NCBI RefSeq assembly: GCF_009901565.1
Contig: NZ_WXEW01000005.1
Location: 372,001-436,000 of the forward strand
Direction of reading: 5' to 3'
From: Herbidospora solisilvae
GTDB taxonomy: Bacteria > Actinomycetota > Actinomycetes > Streptosporangiales > Streptosporangiaceae
Length of the DNA: 64,000 nt
The notes beneath the pieces were generated by a model. That model was not told the origin of the DNA and did no database searches. It saw only the letters and a program-made list of their open reading frames with translations. Both the position numbers and the translations under genes were made by a program. Shown here one piece after another: positions 9,232 to 19,358 of this stretch; the stretch's first letter is position 1; each line of letters begins with the position of its first letter.

Positions 9232-9260
9232 ACATTAGTGCACGTCATGTTCGTGCTCAA
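9232..9260 (-). promoter_or_regulatory. promoter of the riboswitch/NlpC transcript
   Basis: On the minus strand, TTGAGC (9260-9255), a 17-nt spacer and TAATGT (9237-9232) form a near-consensus housekeeping promoter. The predicted start is around 9225, at the first nucleotides of the riboswitch. Confidence 0.65.
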
Positions 9261-9412
9261 CCGGAACTGCGATTTCTGTCTAGGTTCGACAACCGAACAA
9301 TCACGGACAGATCACGCAAGAGACCACTGTAACCCAGGTGACCACGGGGGTTTCGGTCGCCACGTGTGACCGGGAGCTTCGTCGATTTGTGCGAGACCGT
9401 TAAGGTCCTTGC

Positions 9413-9922
9413 ATGGTCAAGGTCCGCCGCGCGCGTACCCCCGACGTCCGGGCGATCCGCCGGTTCGTCGACTCCTACTCCGGGTCGGGTCCCCGGCTGC
9501 TCAAGAAGAGCACCGTCACGCTCTATGAGGACGTCCAGGAGTTCTGGGTGGCCGAGCTCGACGGCGCGGTGGTGGGCTGCGGCGCGCTCCACGTGTTGTG
9601 GGAGGACCTGGCCGAGATCCGGACCGTCGCGGTCGACCCGGCCTGCCGCGGCATGGGCATCGGCCACGAGATCGTCGGGGCCCTCATCGCGACCGCGCGC
9701 GAACTCGGGGTGCGCCGCGTCTTCTGCCTCACCTTCGAGGTCCCGTTCTTCGAACGCCACGGCTTCCGGGAGATCAACGGCACCCCCGTCTCTCCCGAGG
9801 TGTACGCCGAACTGCTCGCCTCCTACGACGAAGGCGTCGCGGAATTCCTCGATCTTGAACATGTGAAACCCAACACTTTGGGCAATACACGCATGATCCT
9901 GCACTTGGAACCGCGTGCTTGA
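9413..9922 (+). CDS. argA: amino-acid N-acetyltransferase (actinobacterial N-acetylglutamate synthase type)
   Basis: 169 aa, a single GNAT domain. Acetyl-CoA-binding motif A reads VAVDPACRGMGIGHEIVGAL. VTLYEDVQEFWVAELDG, GCGALHVLWEDLAEIRTV and the C-terminal AEFLDLEHVKPNTLGNTRM closely match the short NAGS (ArgA, Rv2747 type) of mycobacteria. It would acetylate glutamate in the first step of arginine synthesis. The start is ATG 9413. TAAGGT (9401-9406) ends 6 nt upstream and could be the -10 box of a leaderless mRNA. No other arg genes are in the window. Confidence 0.85.
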   Translation: MVKVRRARTPDVRAIRRFVDSYSGSGPRLLKKSTVTLYEDVQEFWVAELDGAVVGCGALHVLWEDLAEIRTVAVDPACRGMGIGHEIVGALIATARELGVRRVFCLTFEVPFFERHGFREINGTPVSPEVYAELLASYDEGVAEFLDLEHVKPNTLGNTRMILHLEPRA

Positions 9923-10037
9923 CGGTGGTCATAACGGGCCGGGAAGGTGACTGTAGATCCGGCTATCGATACTTTTGGCTATGTCAAGCGTGCGTGTCTC
10001 ACGTGTACCGCATGCGTACTCGAAGTGAGGTGACACG

Positions 10038-11291
10038 GTGAGCGCCCAGCCGCCATACCGCCCGGACGACCGTGAAGGGCAGCAAGGCCAGGACAAGCCC
10101 GCGCAGGACTATGACCCGGACATGACGATCGTGAGCCGTAACCCCACCGGGGGTACCGGCCAGCAGCCCGTCTACGGCCAGCAGCAACAGGGCTACGACC
10201 CCTACGCCCAGCAGGGCCAGCAGGGCCAGCAGGGATACGGTCAGCAGCCCCAGCAGGGATACCCGCAGCAGGGCTACGGCCAGCAGCCGGGTTACGGCCA
10301 GCAGCCTCAGCAGGGCTACGGGCAGCAGCAGCCCGGCTATGGGCAGCAGCCTGGTTACGGCCAGCAGCCCGGTTATGGGCAGCAGCCCCAGCAGGGCTAC
10401 GGGCAGCAGCCTGGCTATGGGCAGCAGCCCCAGCAGGGCTACGGCGAGCAGCCCGGCTATGGGCAGCAGCAGCCCGGATACGGCCAGCAGCCCGGCTATG
10501 GGCAGCAGCCTCAGCAGGGCTACGGCCAGCAGCCGGGTTACGGTCAGCAACCCCAGCAGGGCTACGGCGAGCAGCCCGGCTATGGACAGCAGCAGCCCGG
10601 ATACGGTCAGCAGCCCCAGCAGGGCTACGGCCAGCAGCAGGCCCCGTCATACCAGCAGCAGCCCGGCTACCCCGGCCAGCCCCAGGGCACCTACGGCCAG
10701 CAGCAGTACTCCGCCCCCGCCTACAACCCCGGCTACCCGGCCCACGCCCTTCCCCCGGGCGTGCCGGCCCCCCTCGCCGACTGGTGGCAGCGGCTCGTGG
10801 CCCGCATCGTCGACGGCCTCATCATCGGCGTCGTGTTCGCCGTGTTGTCGTTCGCCATCACGGCCCTGGTGGTCACGCAGCCGTCGTTCAACCCCGACGA
10901 CCTGACGTCGCTCGAGGGCAGCGGGTTCACCCTCGCGACGATCCTGATCACGCTCGTGAGCGCCACGGCCTGGTTCGCGTACGAGTTCTTCATGCTGAAG
11001 TCGCGCGGACAGACCCTCGGAAAGATCGTCATGGGAATCCGCGTCATTCCGGTGGGCGGCGCCCTCTCGACGCCCGGACTTTCCGTCGAGACCGCCGGCA
11101 AGCGCGCGGCCGTCATGTACGGCCCGCAGTTCATCCGCGCGTTGGCGATTGTTCCGGTGGTGGGCCCCATCATCAACCTTGTGGCGGGCCTGTTCTCGCT
11201 CCTGAACGTTCTGTGGCTGCTCTGGGACAAGCCTCTGCAGCAGGCGCTTCATGACAAGGTGGCGAATACGATCGTCGTCAAGGTCAAGTAG
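10038..11291 (+). CDS. RDD-family membrane protein with long QGYGQQP repeat N-terminus
   Basis: 417 aa. Residues about 35-225 are a Gln/Gly/Tyr/Pro-rich tract of repeated GYGQQ(P) units, predicted to be disordered and cytoplasmic. Residues 240-417 are an RDD domain: [20 protein letters not shown] opens the first membrane helix, two further hydrophobic segments follow, and the end is [22 protein letters not shown] proteins are multi-pass membrane proteins, some implicated in ion transport. The start is GTG 10038 with GAGG upstream. It is a tandem paralogue of the next gene. The function of the repeat is unknown; tyrosine/glutamine tracts of this kind often drive self-association. Confidence 0.85.
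   Translation: MSAQPPYRPDDREGQQGQDKPAQDYDPDMTIVSRNPTGGTGQQPVYGQQQQGYDPYAQQGQQGQQGYGQQPQQGYPQQGYGQQPGYGQQPQQGYGQQQPGYGQQPGYGQQPGYGQQPQQGYGQQPGYGQQPQQGYGEQPGYGQQQPGYGQQPGYGQQPQQGYGQQPGYGQQPQQGYGEQPGYGQQQPGYGQQPQQGYGQQQAPSYQQQPGYPGQPQGTYGQQQYSAPAYNPGYPAHALPPGVPAPLADWWQRLVARIVDGLIIGVVFAVLSFAITALVVTQPSFNPDDLTSLEGSGFTLATILITLVSATAWFAYEFFMLKSRGQTLGKIVMGIRVIPVGGALSTPGLSVETAGKRAAVMYGPQFIRALAIVPVVGPIINLVAGLFSLLNVLWLLWDKPLQQALHDKVANTIVVKVK
10150..10660 (+). repeat. in-gene tandem repeats encoding GYGQQP units
   Basis: Short units of the form GGCTAYGGNCAGCAGCCN, grouped into longer blocks of about 60-150 nt, recur in frame. They encode the low-complexity tract of the first RDD protein. Codon-level variation (TAC/TAT, CCC/CCT) shows that the repeat is partly ancient and translated. 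Confidence 0.85.
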
Positions 11292-11320
11292 TGACATAGC
11301 GCATCGAACTAACGGTGCCC

Positions 11321-11351
11321 GGGGTCGATGGATCGCGCCATCGGCCCCGTT
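11321..11351 (+). terminator. terminator after first RDD gene
   Basis: GGGGTCGATGG (11321-11331) pairs with CCATCGGCCCC (11338-11348) with one G-U pair and a 6-nt loop, followed by GTTTC. It lies 29 nt after the stop. Confidence 0.6.
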
Positions 11352-11478
11352 TCATGTACACAGCGTGTTCGGTCCGTTCTATCCGAAATAACTTCCTAAA
11401 GCGGTAAGCGGTTGGTGCTAGCGTGCCTTGGGACCATGAACACTCATGTCCCCACTTAGAAGTGACGAGAGGTAACCA

Positions 11479-12249
11479 ATGCACCCGGAACCGCCCCCCG
11501 GTCAGAACCCATATGGTTCCGTCCCGCCGCCGCAGCAAGGCGGTTACCCCCCGCCCCAGGGTTACCCGCCGCAGGGCGGTTACCCTCCGCCGCAGCAGGG
11601 CGGCGGATACCCCCCTCAGGGTGGATACCCGCCCCAGGGTGGATATGGTGCGCCCCAGGGTTCGCAGGGTTATGGCGCACCGCAGGGTTATGACGCCGCC
11701 CCCGCATATGGCACGCCGAAGGGCGCGCCCCTTCCTCCCGGAGTTCCGGCGCCTCTTGCCGAGTGGTGGCAGCGTTTGGTCGCCCGCATCATCGACGGCC
11801 TAATCCTGGGCGTCGTGGTCAACCTGCTTATCGGCAACCTGATCACCGGCGCGTTCACCACGACGACGACCAGCGAGGTCGCCGGCATTACGCTCGAGAT
11901 CCCGTCGGTCTCGTTCGTCGGCCTTCTGATCCAGGCCGTGGTCTCCTTCCTGCTGTACGCCGCGTACGAGTTCTTCCAGATCTCGCGCGACGGTCAGACA
12001 ATCGGCAAGAAGGTTATGAAGATCCGGATCGTTAAGCTCGGCCACCCCGCCATGGGCGGCATCGACGCCGAAAGCTCCATCAAGCGCATCGGCGTCATGT
12101 GGGGCCCGCAGCTGCTGGCGTTCAACACGATCCTCAGCTTCATCGGCGGCGTGTTCAGCCTGGTCAACGTGCTGTGGCCGCTGTGGGACAAGCCCCTGCA
12201 GCAGGCGATTCACGACAAGGTCGCCGGAACTGTGGTGGTCAAGCTCTGA
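11479..12249 (+). CDS. second RDD-family membrane protein with Pro/Gly/Gln/Tyr-rich N-terminus
   Basis: 256 aa. Residues 1-85 are a disordered tract of GGYPPQ and QGYGAPQ units. Residues 88-256 are an RDD domain, opened by [20 protein letters not shown] and ending KPLQQAIHDKVAGTVVVKL, closely similar to the preceding protein. The start is ATG 11479 with GAGAGG upstream. The pair arose by tandem duplication followed by divergence of the N-terminal tract (Q-rich versus P-rich). It has its own upstream space and a strong terminator. Confidence 0.85.
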   Translation: MHPEPPPGQNPYGSVPPPQQGGYPPPQGYPPQGGYPPPQQGGGYPPQGGYPPQGGYGAPQGSQGYGAPQGYDAAPAYGTPKGAPLPPGVPAPLAEWWQRLVARIIDGLILGVVVNLLIGNLITGAFTTTTTSEVAGITLEIPSVSFVGLLIQAVVSFLLYAAYEFFQISRDGQTIGKKVMKIRIVKLGHPAMGGIDAESSIKRIGVMWGPQLLAFNTILSFIGGVFSLVNVLWPLWDKPLQQAIHDKVAGTVVVKL

Positions 12250-12271
12250 GGCCCGCGGAAGCGTTCCAAAC

Positions 12272-12308
12272 AGAGGGGCGGTCGCTCGGCGACCGCCCCT
12301 CTCGCTTT
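12272..12308 (+). terminator. strong terminator after second RDD gene
   Basis: A perfect 14-bp stem, AGAGGGGCGGTCGC / GCGACCGCCCCTCT, with a TCG loop is followed by CGCTTTT. It is a classical intrinsic terminator 22 nt after the stop. Confidence 0.9.
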
Positions 12309-12409
12309 TCATCGGTACGATTCATAAGCATCGGGTAAGCGGCCTGACCACCCCGCGCGACCCACCGGTCACGGACTCCGCTATCGTCAGGGACGTCGCC
12401 GTGGCCCAT

Positions 12410-12438
12410 CTGACACGAAAGCCCCGATTTCATAGGGG
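12410..12438 (+). promoter_or_regulatory. candidate promoter of the 47-aa membrane protein
   Basis: CTGACA (12410-12415) and TAGGGG (12433-12438) are 17 nt apart, about 35 nt upstream of ATG 12474. The -10 box is imperfect. Confidence 0.3.
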
Positions 12439-12473
12439 TTCCCGGCGTTTTCCCAGGGAAGGAGTGAGGTCGA

Positions 12474-12617
12474 ATGTCAGAGGTATTGTCCGCCCTCATA
12501 CCACCTCTCGTAGTCGGTGCGGCGGTCGTCTACGGCGTCGTAAAGTTGCTGCGTTCTGATGCGGCGGGGCTCCGGGGAAGGCACGAACCGGACGAGAAGT
12601 CTTCCGACAACGCCTGA
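12474..12617 (+). CDS. small membrane protein (47 aa) upstream of lsr2
   Basis: The frame runs from ATG 12474 to TGA 12615-12617 and encodes 47 residues. Residues 3-27 are one hydrophobic segment (LSALIPPLVVGAAVVYGVV), then a basic and acidic tail with RGRHEPDEKSSDNA. AAGGAG lies 9 nt before the ATG, an ideal ribosome-binding site, and codons are strongly actinobacterial. It is likely a single-pass membrane peptide with a cytoplasmic tail. lsr2 follows 97 nt downstream with a separate promoter. No function is recognised. Confidence 0.7.
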   Translation: MSEVLSALIPPLVVGAAVVYGVVKLLRSDAAGLRGRHEPDEKSSDNA

Positions 12618-12644
12618 ACCTGAACGCCTCCTGGGAATCGTGAA

Positions 12645-12673
12645 TTGTCAGCGGCGGAAACCGGGTATATGTT
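12645..12673 (+). promoter_or_regulatory. candidate promoter of lsr2
   Basis: TTGTCA (12645-12650) and TATGTT (12668-12673), spaced by 17 nt, predict a start near 12680 and a leader of about 35 nt that includes GAAAGGA before ATG 12715. Confidence 0.5.
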
Positions 12674-12714
12674 TGGCTGACGAATCAAACTTTGCTCTGC
12701 GAAAGGATTGCCGG

Positions 12715-13056
12715 ATGGCCAAGCACACGCAGGTGATTCTCATCGACGATCTCGATGGCGGCGAGGCCAATGAGACTGTCACCTTCGCGCTTGACGGCAC
12801 GTCATATGAGATTGACCTCAGCGACTCGAACGCCAAGAAGCTCCGCGAAGCGGTCCTGCCTTTCGTCAACGGTGCCCGTCGTGCGGAATCGACTCCTTCA
12901 CGTGGCCGTCGTCGTGGCGGCGGTGGCTCGCAGCGCGCGATGACCCGCGAGAAGAGCGCGGAGATCCGCGCCTGGGCCAAGGCGAACAACCACCCCGTGA
13001 GCGAGCGCGGCCGCATTGCCGCCTCGATCGTGGAGGCCTACGAAGCGGCTCACTAA
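12715..13056 (+). CDS. lsr2: nucleoid-associated protein Lsr2
   Basis: 113 aa, the normal length. Lsr2 is the H-NS-like silencer of actinobacteria: it binds AT-rich DNA and bridges it. The N-terminal dimerisation part is MAKHTQVILIDDLDGGEANE, a basic linker (RGRRRGGGG) follows, and the C-terminal DNA-binding domain ends VSERGRIAASIVEAYEAAH with the RGR minor-groove clamp. ATG 12715 has GAAAGGA 8 nt upstream. It lies between the small membrane protein and clpC, an arrangement I recall from other actinobacteria. Confidence 0.95.
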   Translation: MAKHTQVILIDDLDGGEANETVTFALDGTSYEIDLSDSNAKKLREAVLPFVNGARRAESTPSRGRRRGGGGSQRAMTREKSAEIRAWAKANNHPVSERGRIAASIVEAYEAAH

Positions 13057-13062
13057 GTGCCG

Positions 13063-13230
13063 GGACACGGACGGCACAGACGGCCGTGGCTCGCGCGTTG
13101 TGAACCCGCATCAAAATCACGAGACGCGGACGGCGCCTGCCGGCCGCGGCTCGCGCACGTGAACCTTCCTCGAATACGGGAGACGCGGACGACCGAAGGC
13201 CGTCCGGGGTTCACGCTGCCAATCTGTCCC
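13063..13230 (+). repeat. three tandem hairpin-forming repeats between lsr2 and clpC
   Basis: Units start near 13063, 13121 and 13180 with a period of about 58 nt. Units 1 and 2 share GGACGGC, GGCCG, GGCTCGCGC and GTGAACC in order; unit 3 shares GAGACGCGGACG and ends with the inverse GTTCACG. Each can fold into a hairpin: CACGG/CCGTG in unit 1, CGCGG/CCGCG in unit 2, CGGACG/CGTCCG in unit 3. The A-U to G-C exchange between units 1 and 2 keeps the pairing. No open reading frame of note is present. Confidence 0.6.
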
Positions 13231-13337
13231 AAAGAAGCGATCGTGCGGTTATACCGGTCGCCGGGCGTCCTGAAGTCGACGGGATGTCACGGCCATCGGG
13301 ATGATCGCACGATCGTGTTTTGTGTCACATAAACGTC

Positions 13338-13354
13338 GTTCGCTTGCGGCGTAT
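13338..13354 (+). promoter_or_regulatory. ClgR-like operator upstream of clpC
   Basis: GTTCGC-N5-GCGTAT resembles the ClgR activator box (GTTCGC-N5-GCGAAC) with a perfect left arm and a degenerate right arm. It sits immediately upstream of the ECF-type promoter, the position expected of an activator. ClgR is known to control clp genes in actinobacteria. Confidence 0.4.
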
Positions 13355-13356
13355 CG

Positions 13357-13383
13357 GGAACACCGCACCCTCCGGCAGTAGTT
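13357..13383 (+). promoter_or_regulatory. SigR/SigH/SigE-type promoter of clpC
   Basis: GGAAC (13357-13361) followed by a 19-nt spacer and GTT (13381-13383, then GG) matches the GGAAT/C-N18-19-GTT consensus of stress sigma factors. clpC belongs to the thiol-stress SigR regulon in Streptomyces. This would leave a leader of about 130 nt. A second GGGAAC at 13411 has an unsuitable 22-nt spacer. The rest of the 13231-13517 stretch shows no other clear element. Confidence 0.5.
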
Positions 13384-13517
13384 GGATGGAGGGTGAACGC
13401 CCTGCGCCCGGGGAACGCCTACTCCAATAGACTTGACTGTTCTCCGTGCCGGGGCTGGCATGCGGAACGACGGAGCCGGAACTCCCGGTCCGCCCGACCG
13501 CTCGTGAGGAGCGACGA

Positions 13518-16028
<2,511 letters not shown>

Positions 16029-16043
16029 GCATCACGTTTCACC

Positions 16044-16077
16044 AGCGGGCCGTCCCTCCGGGGGCGGCCCGCTGTTT
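16044..16077 (+). terminator. clpC terminator
   Basis: AGCGGGCCG (16044-16052) pairs with CGGCCCGCT (16065-16073), followed by GTTTT. It lies 15 nt after the clpC stop. Confidence 0.85.
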
Positions 16078-16199
16078 TACGTTCACGTCACAACTGGGTG
16101 AAGTGACGTGGCAGCGCCACCAAAGGTAGTACTACACTGCGTAGAGCGAAGGGACGTCCTCCTGCAGGCGTACCTCCGAATCAACTGCGGGGTGGACGC

Positions 16200-16230
16200 T
16201 CCGGAGTGCCGTACGACGGCATGCTTCGGA
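16200..16230 (+). other. inverted repeat in the leader of the EboE-like gene
   Basis: TCCGGAGTGCCGT (16200-16212) can pair with ACGGCATGCTTCGGA (16216-16230) through 13 bp with a 2-nt bulge and an ACG loop. It lies about 80 nt before ATG 16313, without a U tract. Upstream, TACACT (16133-16138) could be a -10 box. The rest of 16078-16312 shows nothing recognisable. Confidence 0.35.
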
Positions 16231-16312
16231 ATCCCGGCGTCCCGGGACTCAGGGCCCATGTGCTCAGGACAACTGACATGGGTGGATTTGAGTCGGACCT
16301 TTGGAGGCATCG

Positions 16313-17230
16313 ATGCGGCTGCGCCACGACGACGGAACCGTCGTCCACCTGGCCTACAACGCGGGCGTTCACCCGGCGGAAGACCTGGAGAACCTGATCG
16401 CCCACCTGACCCGCTACGCCGTTCCGGTCCGGAAGAAGCTCGGCGTCGACCGCCTGGGCATCGGCCTCTGGCTGGCGCCCACGGTCGCCGACCACCTCGT
16501 CTCCGACCGGATCGAACTGGTCCGCCTCCGGCGGTCGCTGGAGGAGCGCGGCCTGGAGGTGGTGAGCCTCAACGGAACCGGAGGCCGCCACCAGGAGACG
16601 CCCGGCCCCGACTGGGCCAAGCCGGAGCGCTACCGCTACACGATGTCGCTGGCCAAGATCCTCGCCTTCCTGCTGCCGGAAGACGTCCGGTTCGGTTCGA
16701 TCTCCACGATTCCGATCGGCTGGCGCCGCGACTGGCCCGCCGACCTCCACGCCATCGCCTCCCGACGGCTGGAGCGCCTGTCACGTGAACTGCGCGGCAT
16801 CTACAGCGTGACCGGCAAGCACATCCGGGTCGGCTTCGAGCCGTGGCCCGGCTGCGTGCTGGAGACGACCGAGCAGGCCCTGGAGCGGGTCTGCGGCATC
16901 GACTCCGAACACCTCGGGGTGTGCCTGGACGCCTGTCATTTGACCTGTGGCGGCGCGGAGGAGGCCGGGAAGGCCCTGCGTGGTCTGGCGCAGGCGGGGG
17001 CGCCTGTGGTCAAACTGGGGCACGTACACAACAACATGGACGAGATCCCCAACACGCTCAACGCGCTGTTGTCGGGCGCGGTGCACGGCAGCGCCCATCT
17101 TGAGGTCGAGGCCCACGAGTGGGTCGCCCCGAAGACGAAGGGCCCGGCCGCCCTGGTGGCCCGCCTGGCCGACGACCTCGACTGGACCAGGCGCAACCTG
17201 ACGGCGTTGGGTCTGAAGCTCGCCGCCTGA
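16313..17230 (+). CDS. EboE-like TIM-barrel protein (xylose isomerase-like fold)
   Basis: 305 aa. The opening MRLRHDDGTVVHLAYNAGVHPAEDLENL is the characteristic start of EboE-type metabolite-traffic proteins. The rest has TIM-barrel strands with acidic and His residues (GFEPWPGC, GVCLDACHLTCG, VKLGHVHNN) like sugar phosphate isomerases/epimerases. EboE normally sits with eboA-F, a cluster for exporting indolic or other metabolites to the periplasm; none of those partners is present here. ATG 16313 has TTTGGAGG upstream. The next gene follows after 19 nt and may be co-transcribed. Family membership is likely, function unknown. Confidence 0.65.
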   Translation: MRLRHDDGTVVHLAYNAGVHPAEDLENLIAHLTRYAVPVRKKLGVDRLGIGLWLAPTVADHLVSDRIELVRLRRSLEERGLEVVSLNGTGGRHQETPGPDWAKPERYRYTMSLAKILAFLLPEDVRFGSISTIPIGWRRDWPADLHAIASRRLERLSRELRGIYSVTGKHIRVGFEPWPGCVLETTEQALERVCGIDSEHLGVCLDACHLTCGGAEEAGKALRGLAQAGAPVVKLGHVHNNMDEIPNTLNALLSGAVHGSAHLEVEAHEWVAPKTKGPAALVARLADDLDWTRRNLTALGLKLAA

Positions 17231-17249
17231 TCCTTCCCGGGAGGTTGCG

Positions 17250-17744
17250 GTGCCGCCGAACCTCGACGCCTATGTGTGGGTCGCCGATCCGCAGCCGAGC
17301 CTGCTCGGCGGGTTCATCGCGCGCTACGCGGCCGAGGGCGGCCACAGCGCGCGTCACCTGGCGGCGTTCCGGCGTGCCTATGTCCTGGGAGAGGCCGACG
17401 GCGACGACTCGGCCTTGCTCGACGAACTGCGTTCCGGCGACGGTTCGTTCACCCTCTACCTCAAGGGCCGAGGGCCGCAGGACCCGATCATCGCCCTCAC
17501 CTGCGAAGGCGCCGCTGTTCTCGGCCTCAGCGTCCACGCCGAAGACGATCTACCCCTGGTGATCGCCCAGGCGGAGCAGCTTCTCGATCGTCTCCGTGAG
17601 GAACTCTCCGCTGAAGCGGGGATCGCTGGTGTCGAGCTGCCACCACCGCGCAACCGCGCCGAGTGGGACGAGCAGGACCCCACGGTCCTGCTGCGCTTCC
17701 CGGATCCCGCCGGACGAACGTCGCGTCAGCCGGGTAGGGCGTAG
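17250..17744 (+). CDS. hypothetical protein downstream of EboE-like gene
   Basis: 164 aa, acidic, no recognised domain, signal peptide or membrane segment. Visible stretches are MPPNLDAYVWVADPQPSLLGGFI, SARHLAAFRRAYVLGEADG, and a helical DLPLVIAQAEQLLDRLREEL. The start is GTG 17250 with GGGAGG upstream. It follows the EboE-like gene by 19 nt, so the two are probably one unit. Its last 19 nt overlap the 3' end of the convergent mutY. Codon use supports a real gene. Confidence 0.6.
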   Translation: MPPNLDAYVWVADPQPSLLGGFIARYAAEGGHSARHLAAFRRAYVLGEADGDDSALLDELRSGDGSFTLYLKGRGPQDPIIALTCEGAAVLGLSVHAEDDLPLVIAQAEQLLDRLREELSAEAGIAGVELPPPRNRAEWDEQDPTVLLRFPDPAGRTSRQPGRA

Positions 17745-18592
17745 AGGTCGTCGTCGACCAGTTCGGCCAGGCCGTCGGCCAGCAGGCCGTCCAGAGCGCG
17801 TTCTCGCTGGACCGCGTCGGCCCACACCGCGTCGAGCAGCGCCTTCTCCACCGGTCCCGGCGCGTCGCGCAGGACGGCCAGGAGGCGGCCGCGGCACTGG
17901 CGGTCGGTCCCGGCGTAGGTCTGGCCCTTGCGCTCCGGGCCGTCGTGGGCGGGTTTTCCGGCCAGCAGCCAGGCGCAGCGGGAGGCGACCGGGCAGTCGG
18001 CACAGCGGGGCGAGCGGGCGGTGCAGATGAGGGCACCGAGTTCCATGACCGCCACGGCCCAGCGGGGGGCGCCCACAGGCGGGATCAGCGACTCGGCCAG
18101 GCGCTTCTCGGCGGTGGTGGTCGCCTTGGGGGGATACTCCTCGCCGCGGATCGTGCGGGCCAGAACACGGCGGACGTTCGTGTCGAGGACGGCGTGGCTC
18201 TTCCCGTAGGCGAAGCTGGCGACCGCGGCGGCCGTGTAGTCGCCGATGCCGGGGAGGGTGCGGAGTTCGTCGTAGGTGGCGGGGACCGTACCGGAGAAAT
18301 CGGCCGTGATCGCCTTGGCGCAGGCGTGCAGGTTCAGCGCCCGCCGGGGGTAGCCGAGGCGGCCCCAGTGCCGCACCGCCTCGCCCGGCGCCTCCTTGGC
18401 GAGGGCCTCGGGGGTCGGCCAGCGGGCCATCCACTCCTCCCAGATCGGGAGGACACGCACCACGGGCGTCTGCTGGAGCATGATCTCGCTGACCAGGATG
18501 CCCCACGGGGTCGCCTCGGGGCGGCGCCAGGGGAGGTCGCGGTTGTGCTCGGCATACCAGTCGAGGATGGGGGAGTGAAGCGGATGAGCCAC
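17726..18592 (-). CDS. mutY: A/G-specific adenine glycosylase MutY
   Basis: 288 aa. MutY removes adenine mispaired with 8-oxoguanine or guanine. It has the N-terminal catalytic Glu region (WGILVSEIMLQQT), the helix-hairpin-helix LPGIGDYTAAAV, the catalytic Asp in VLDTNVRRVL, and the [4Fe-4S] ligands spaced Cys-X6-Cys-X2-Cys-X5-Cys. The C-terminal Nudix-like 8-oxoG recognition domain is short or absent, as in many actinobacterial MutY. The start is GTG 18592; TACAGT (18606-18601) ends 8 nt upstream and suggests an almost leaderless transcript. It converges on the preceding gene. Confidence 0.92.
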   Translation of the reverse strand: MAHPLHSPILDWYAEHNRDLPWRRPEATPWGILVSEIMLQQTPVVRVLPIWEEWMARWPTPEALAKEAPGEAVRHWGRLGYPRRALNLHACAKAITADFSGTVPATYDELRTLPGIGDYTAAAVASFAYGKSHAVLDTNVRRVLARTIRGEEYPPKATTTAEKRLAESLIPPVGAPRWAVAVMELGALICTARSPRCADCPVASRCAWLLAGKPAHDGPERKGQTYAGTDRQCRGRLLAVLRDAPGPVEKALLDAVWADAVQRERALDGLLADGLAELVDDDLYALPG

Positions 18593-18663
18593 GTTTCGGC
18601 ACTGTAGTTGACCTCGCTCCCCGGCGAGGCGCGTAAGCCGAGACCATCGAGTCTATTAATACT

Positions 18664-19341
18664 GTGAGTATGGATCCGGACACCTTCCGTGGTGAGGTAG
18701 TCGAGGGCCCGGACGTCTACTGGCGGCGCCGAGTGCTGGTGCTGACCGGCGTGCTCGTCGTGGGGGCCGTCATCGCCTGGGCCTTTACGAACGGCCCCGA
18801 CACGCCGCTGGCCGGCACCGCCCCCGCCAAGGGCGCGTCCGACGCGTTGATCGTCTCGCTGCCCTCACCATCCGCCCCGAGCCCTTCTTCCTCCGGTACG
18901 CCCACACCTTCGGCCACCCCGTCACCGACACGCGCACCGGCCAAACGCGACAGCGACACCTGCGACCCGAAGGACCTGGTCGTCAACCTGACCGCCGGCC
19001 GCGAGGTCTACACGGGCGCCGACCGCCCCGGCTTCATGCTGACCGTCGTCAACACGGCCAAGAACCCGTGCAAGGTGGATGTCGGCCCCCGGGCCCTGGA
19101 GATGCGCATCACCTCGGGCCCGGCCCGCATCTGGTCGACCGCCGACTGCGTCAGCGGCTCAGGCGTCGACCGCCAGATCTTGAAACGCGGCATCCCCTAC
19201 GTCCGCTCGATCGAATGGGACCGCAACCGCTCAGGCGACTCCTGCACAGCAAGGTCAAGCGTCGCAGGCAAAGGCACCTACGTGGCAACAGCCAGGTCAG
19301 GCAGCCTGCGCAGCAAAAGGAACGTCTTCCACCTGAGATAG
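18664..19341 (+). CDS. membrane-anchored exported protein of unknown function
   Basis: 225 aa. Residues 1-22 are cytoplasmic, 23-42 one membrane helix (VLVLTGVLVVGAVIAWAF), and 60-98 a Ser/Pro/Thr-rich spacer. Residues 100-225 form an extracytoplasmic beta-rich domain with paired cysteines (CDPKDLVV, NPCKVDVG, ADCVSGSG, GDSCTARS). Four cysteines suggest two disulfides. The start is GTG 18664 (or ATG 18670) directly behind an AT-rich box, with no ribosome-binding site. It is divergent from mutY and is followed after 17 nt by the structured repeat at 19359. The role is unknown. Confidence 0.75.
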   Translation: MSMDPDTFRGEVVEGPDVYWRRRVLVLTGVLVVGAVIAWAFTNGPDTPLAGTAPAKGASDALIVSLPSPSAPSPSSSGTPTPSATPSPTRAPAKRDSDTCDPKDLVVNLTAGREVYTGADRPGFMLTVVNTAKNPCKVDVGPRALEMRITSGPARIWSTADCVSGSGVDRQILKRGIPYVRSIEWDRNRSGDSCTARSSVAGKGTYVATARSGSLRSKRNVFHLR

Positions 19342-19358
19342 GTCGTATGGCCCCGCGA

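Noticed and set aside
10150-10660. Regular repeats resembling a CRISPR or minisatellite array
   Set aside because: The repeats are in frame and encode GYGQQP units; there are no unique spacers.
13411-13441. Second ECF-type promoter GGGAAC...GTT before clpC
   Set aside because: The spacer is 22 nt, outside the 18-19 nt range of SigR-type promoters.
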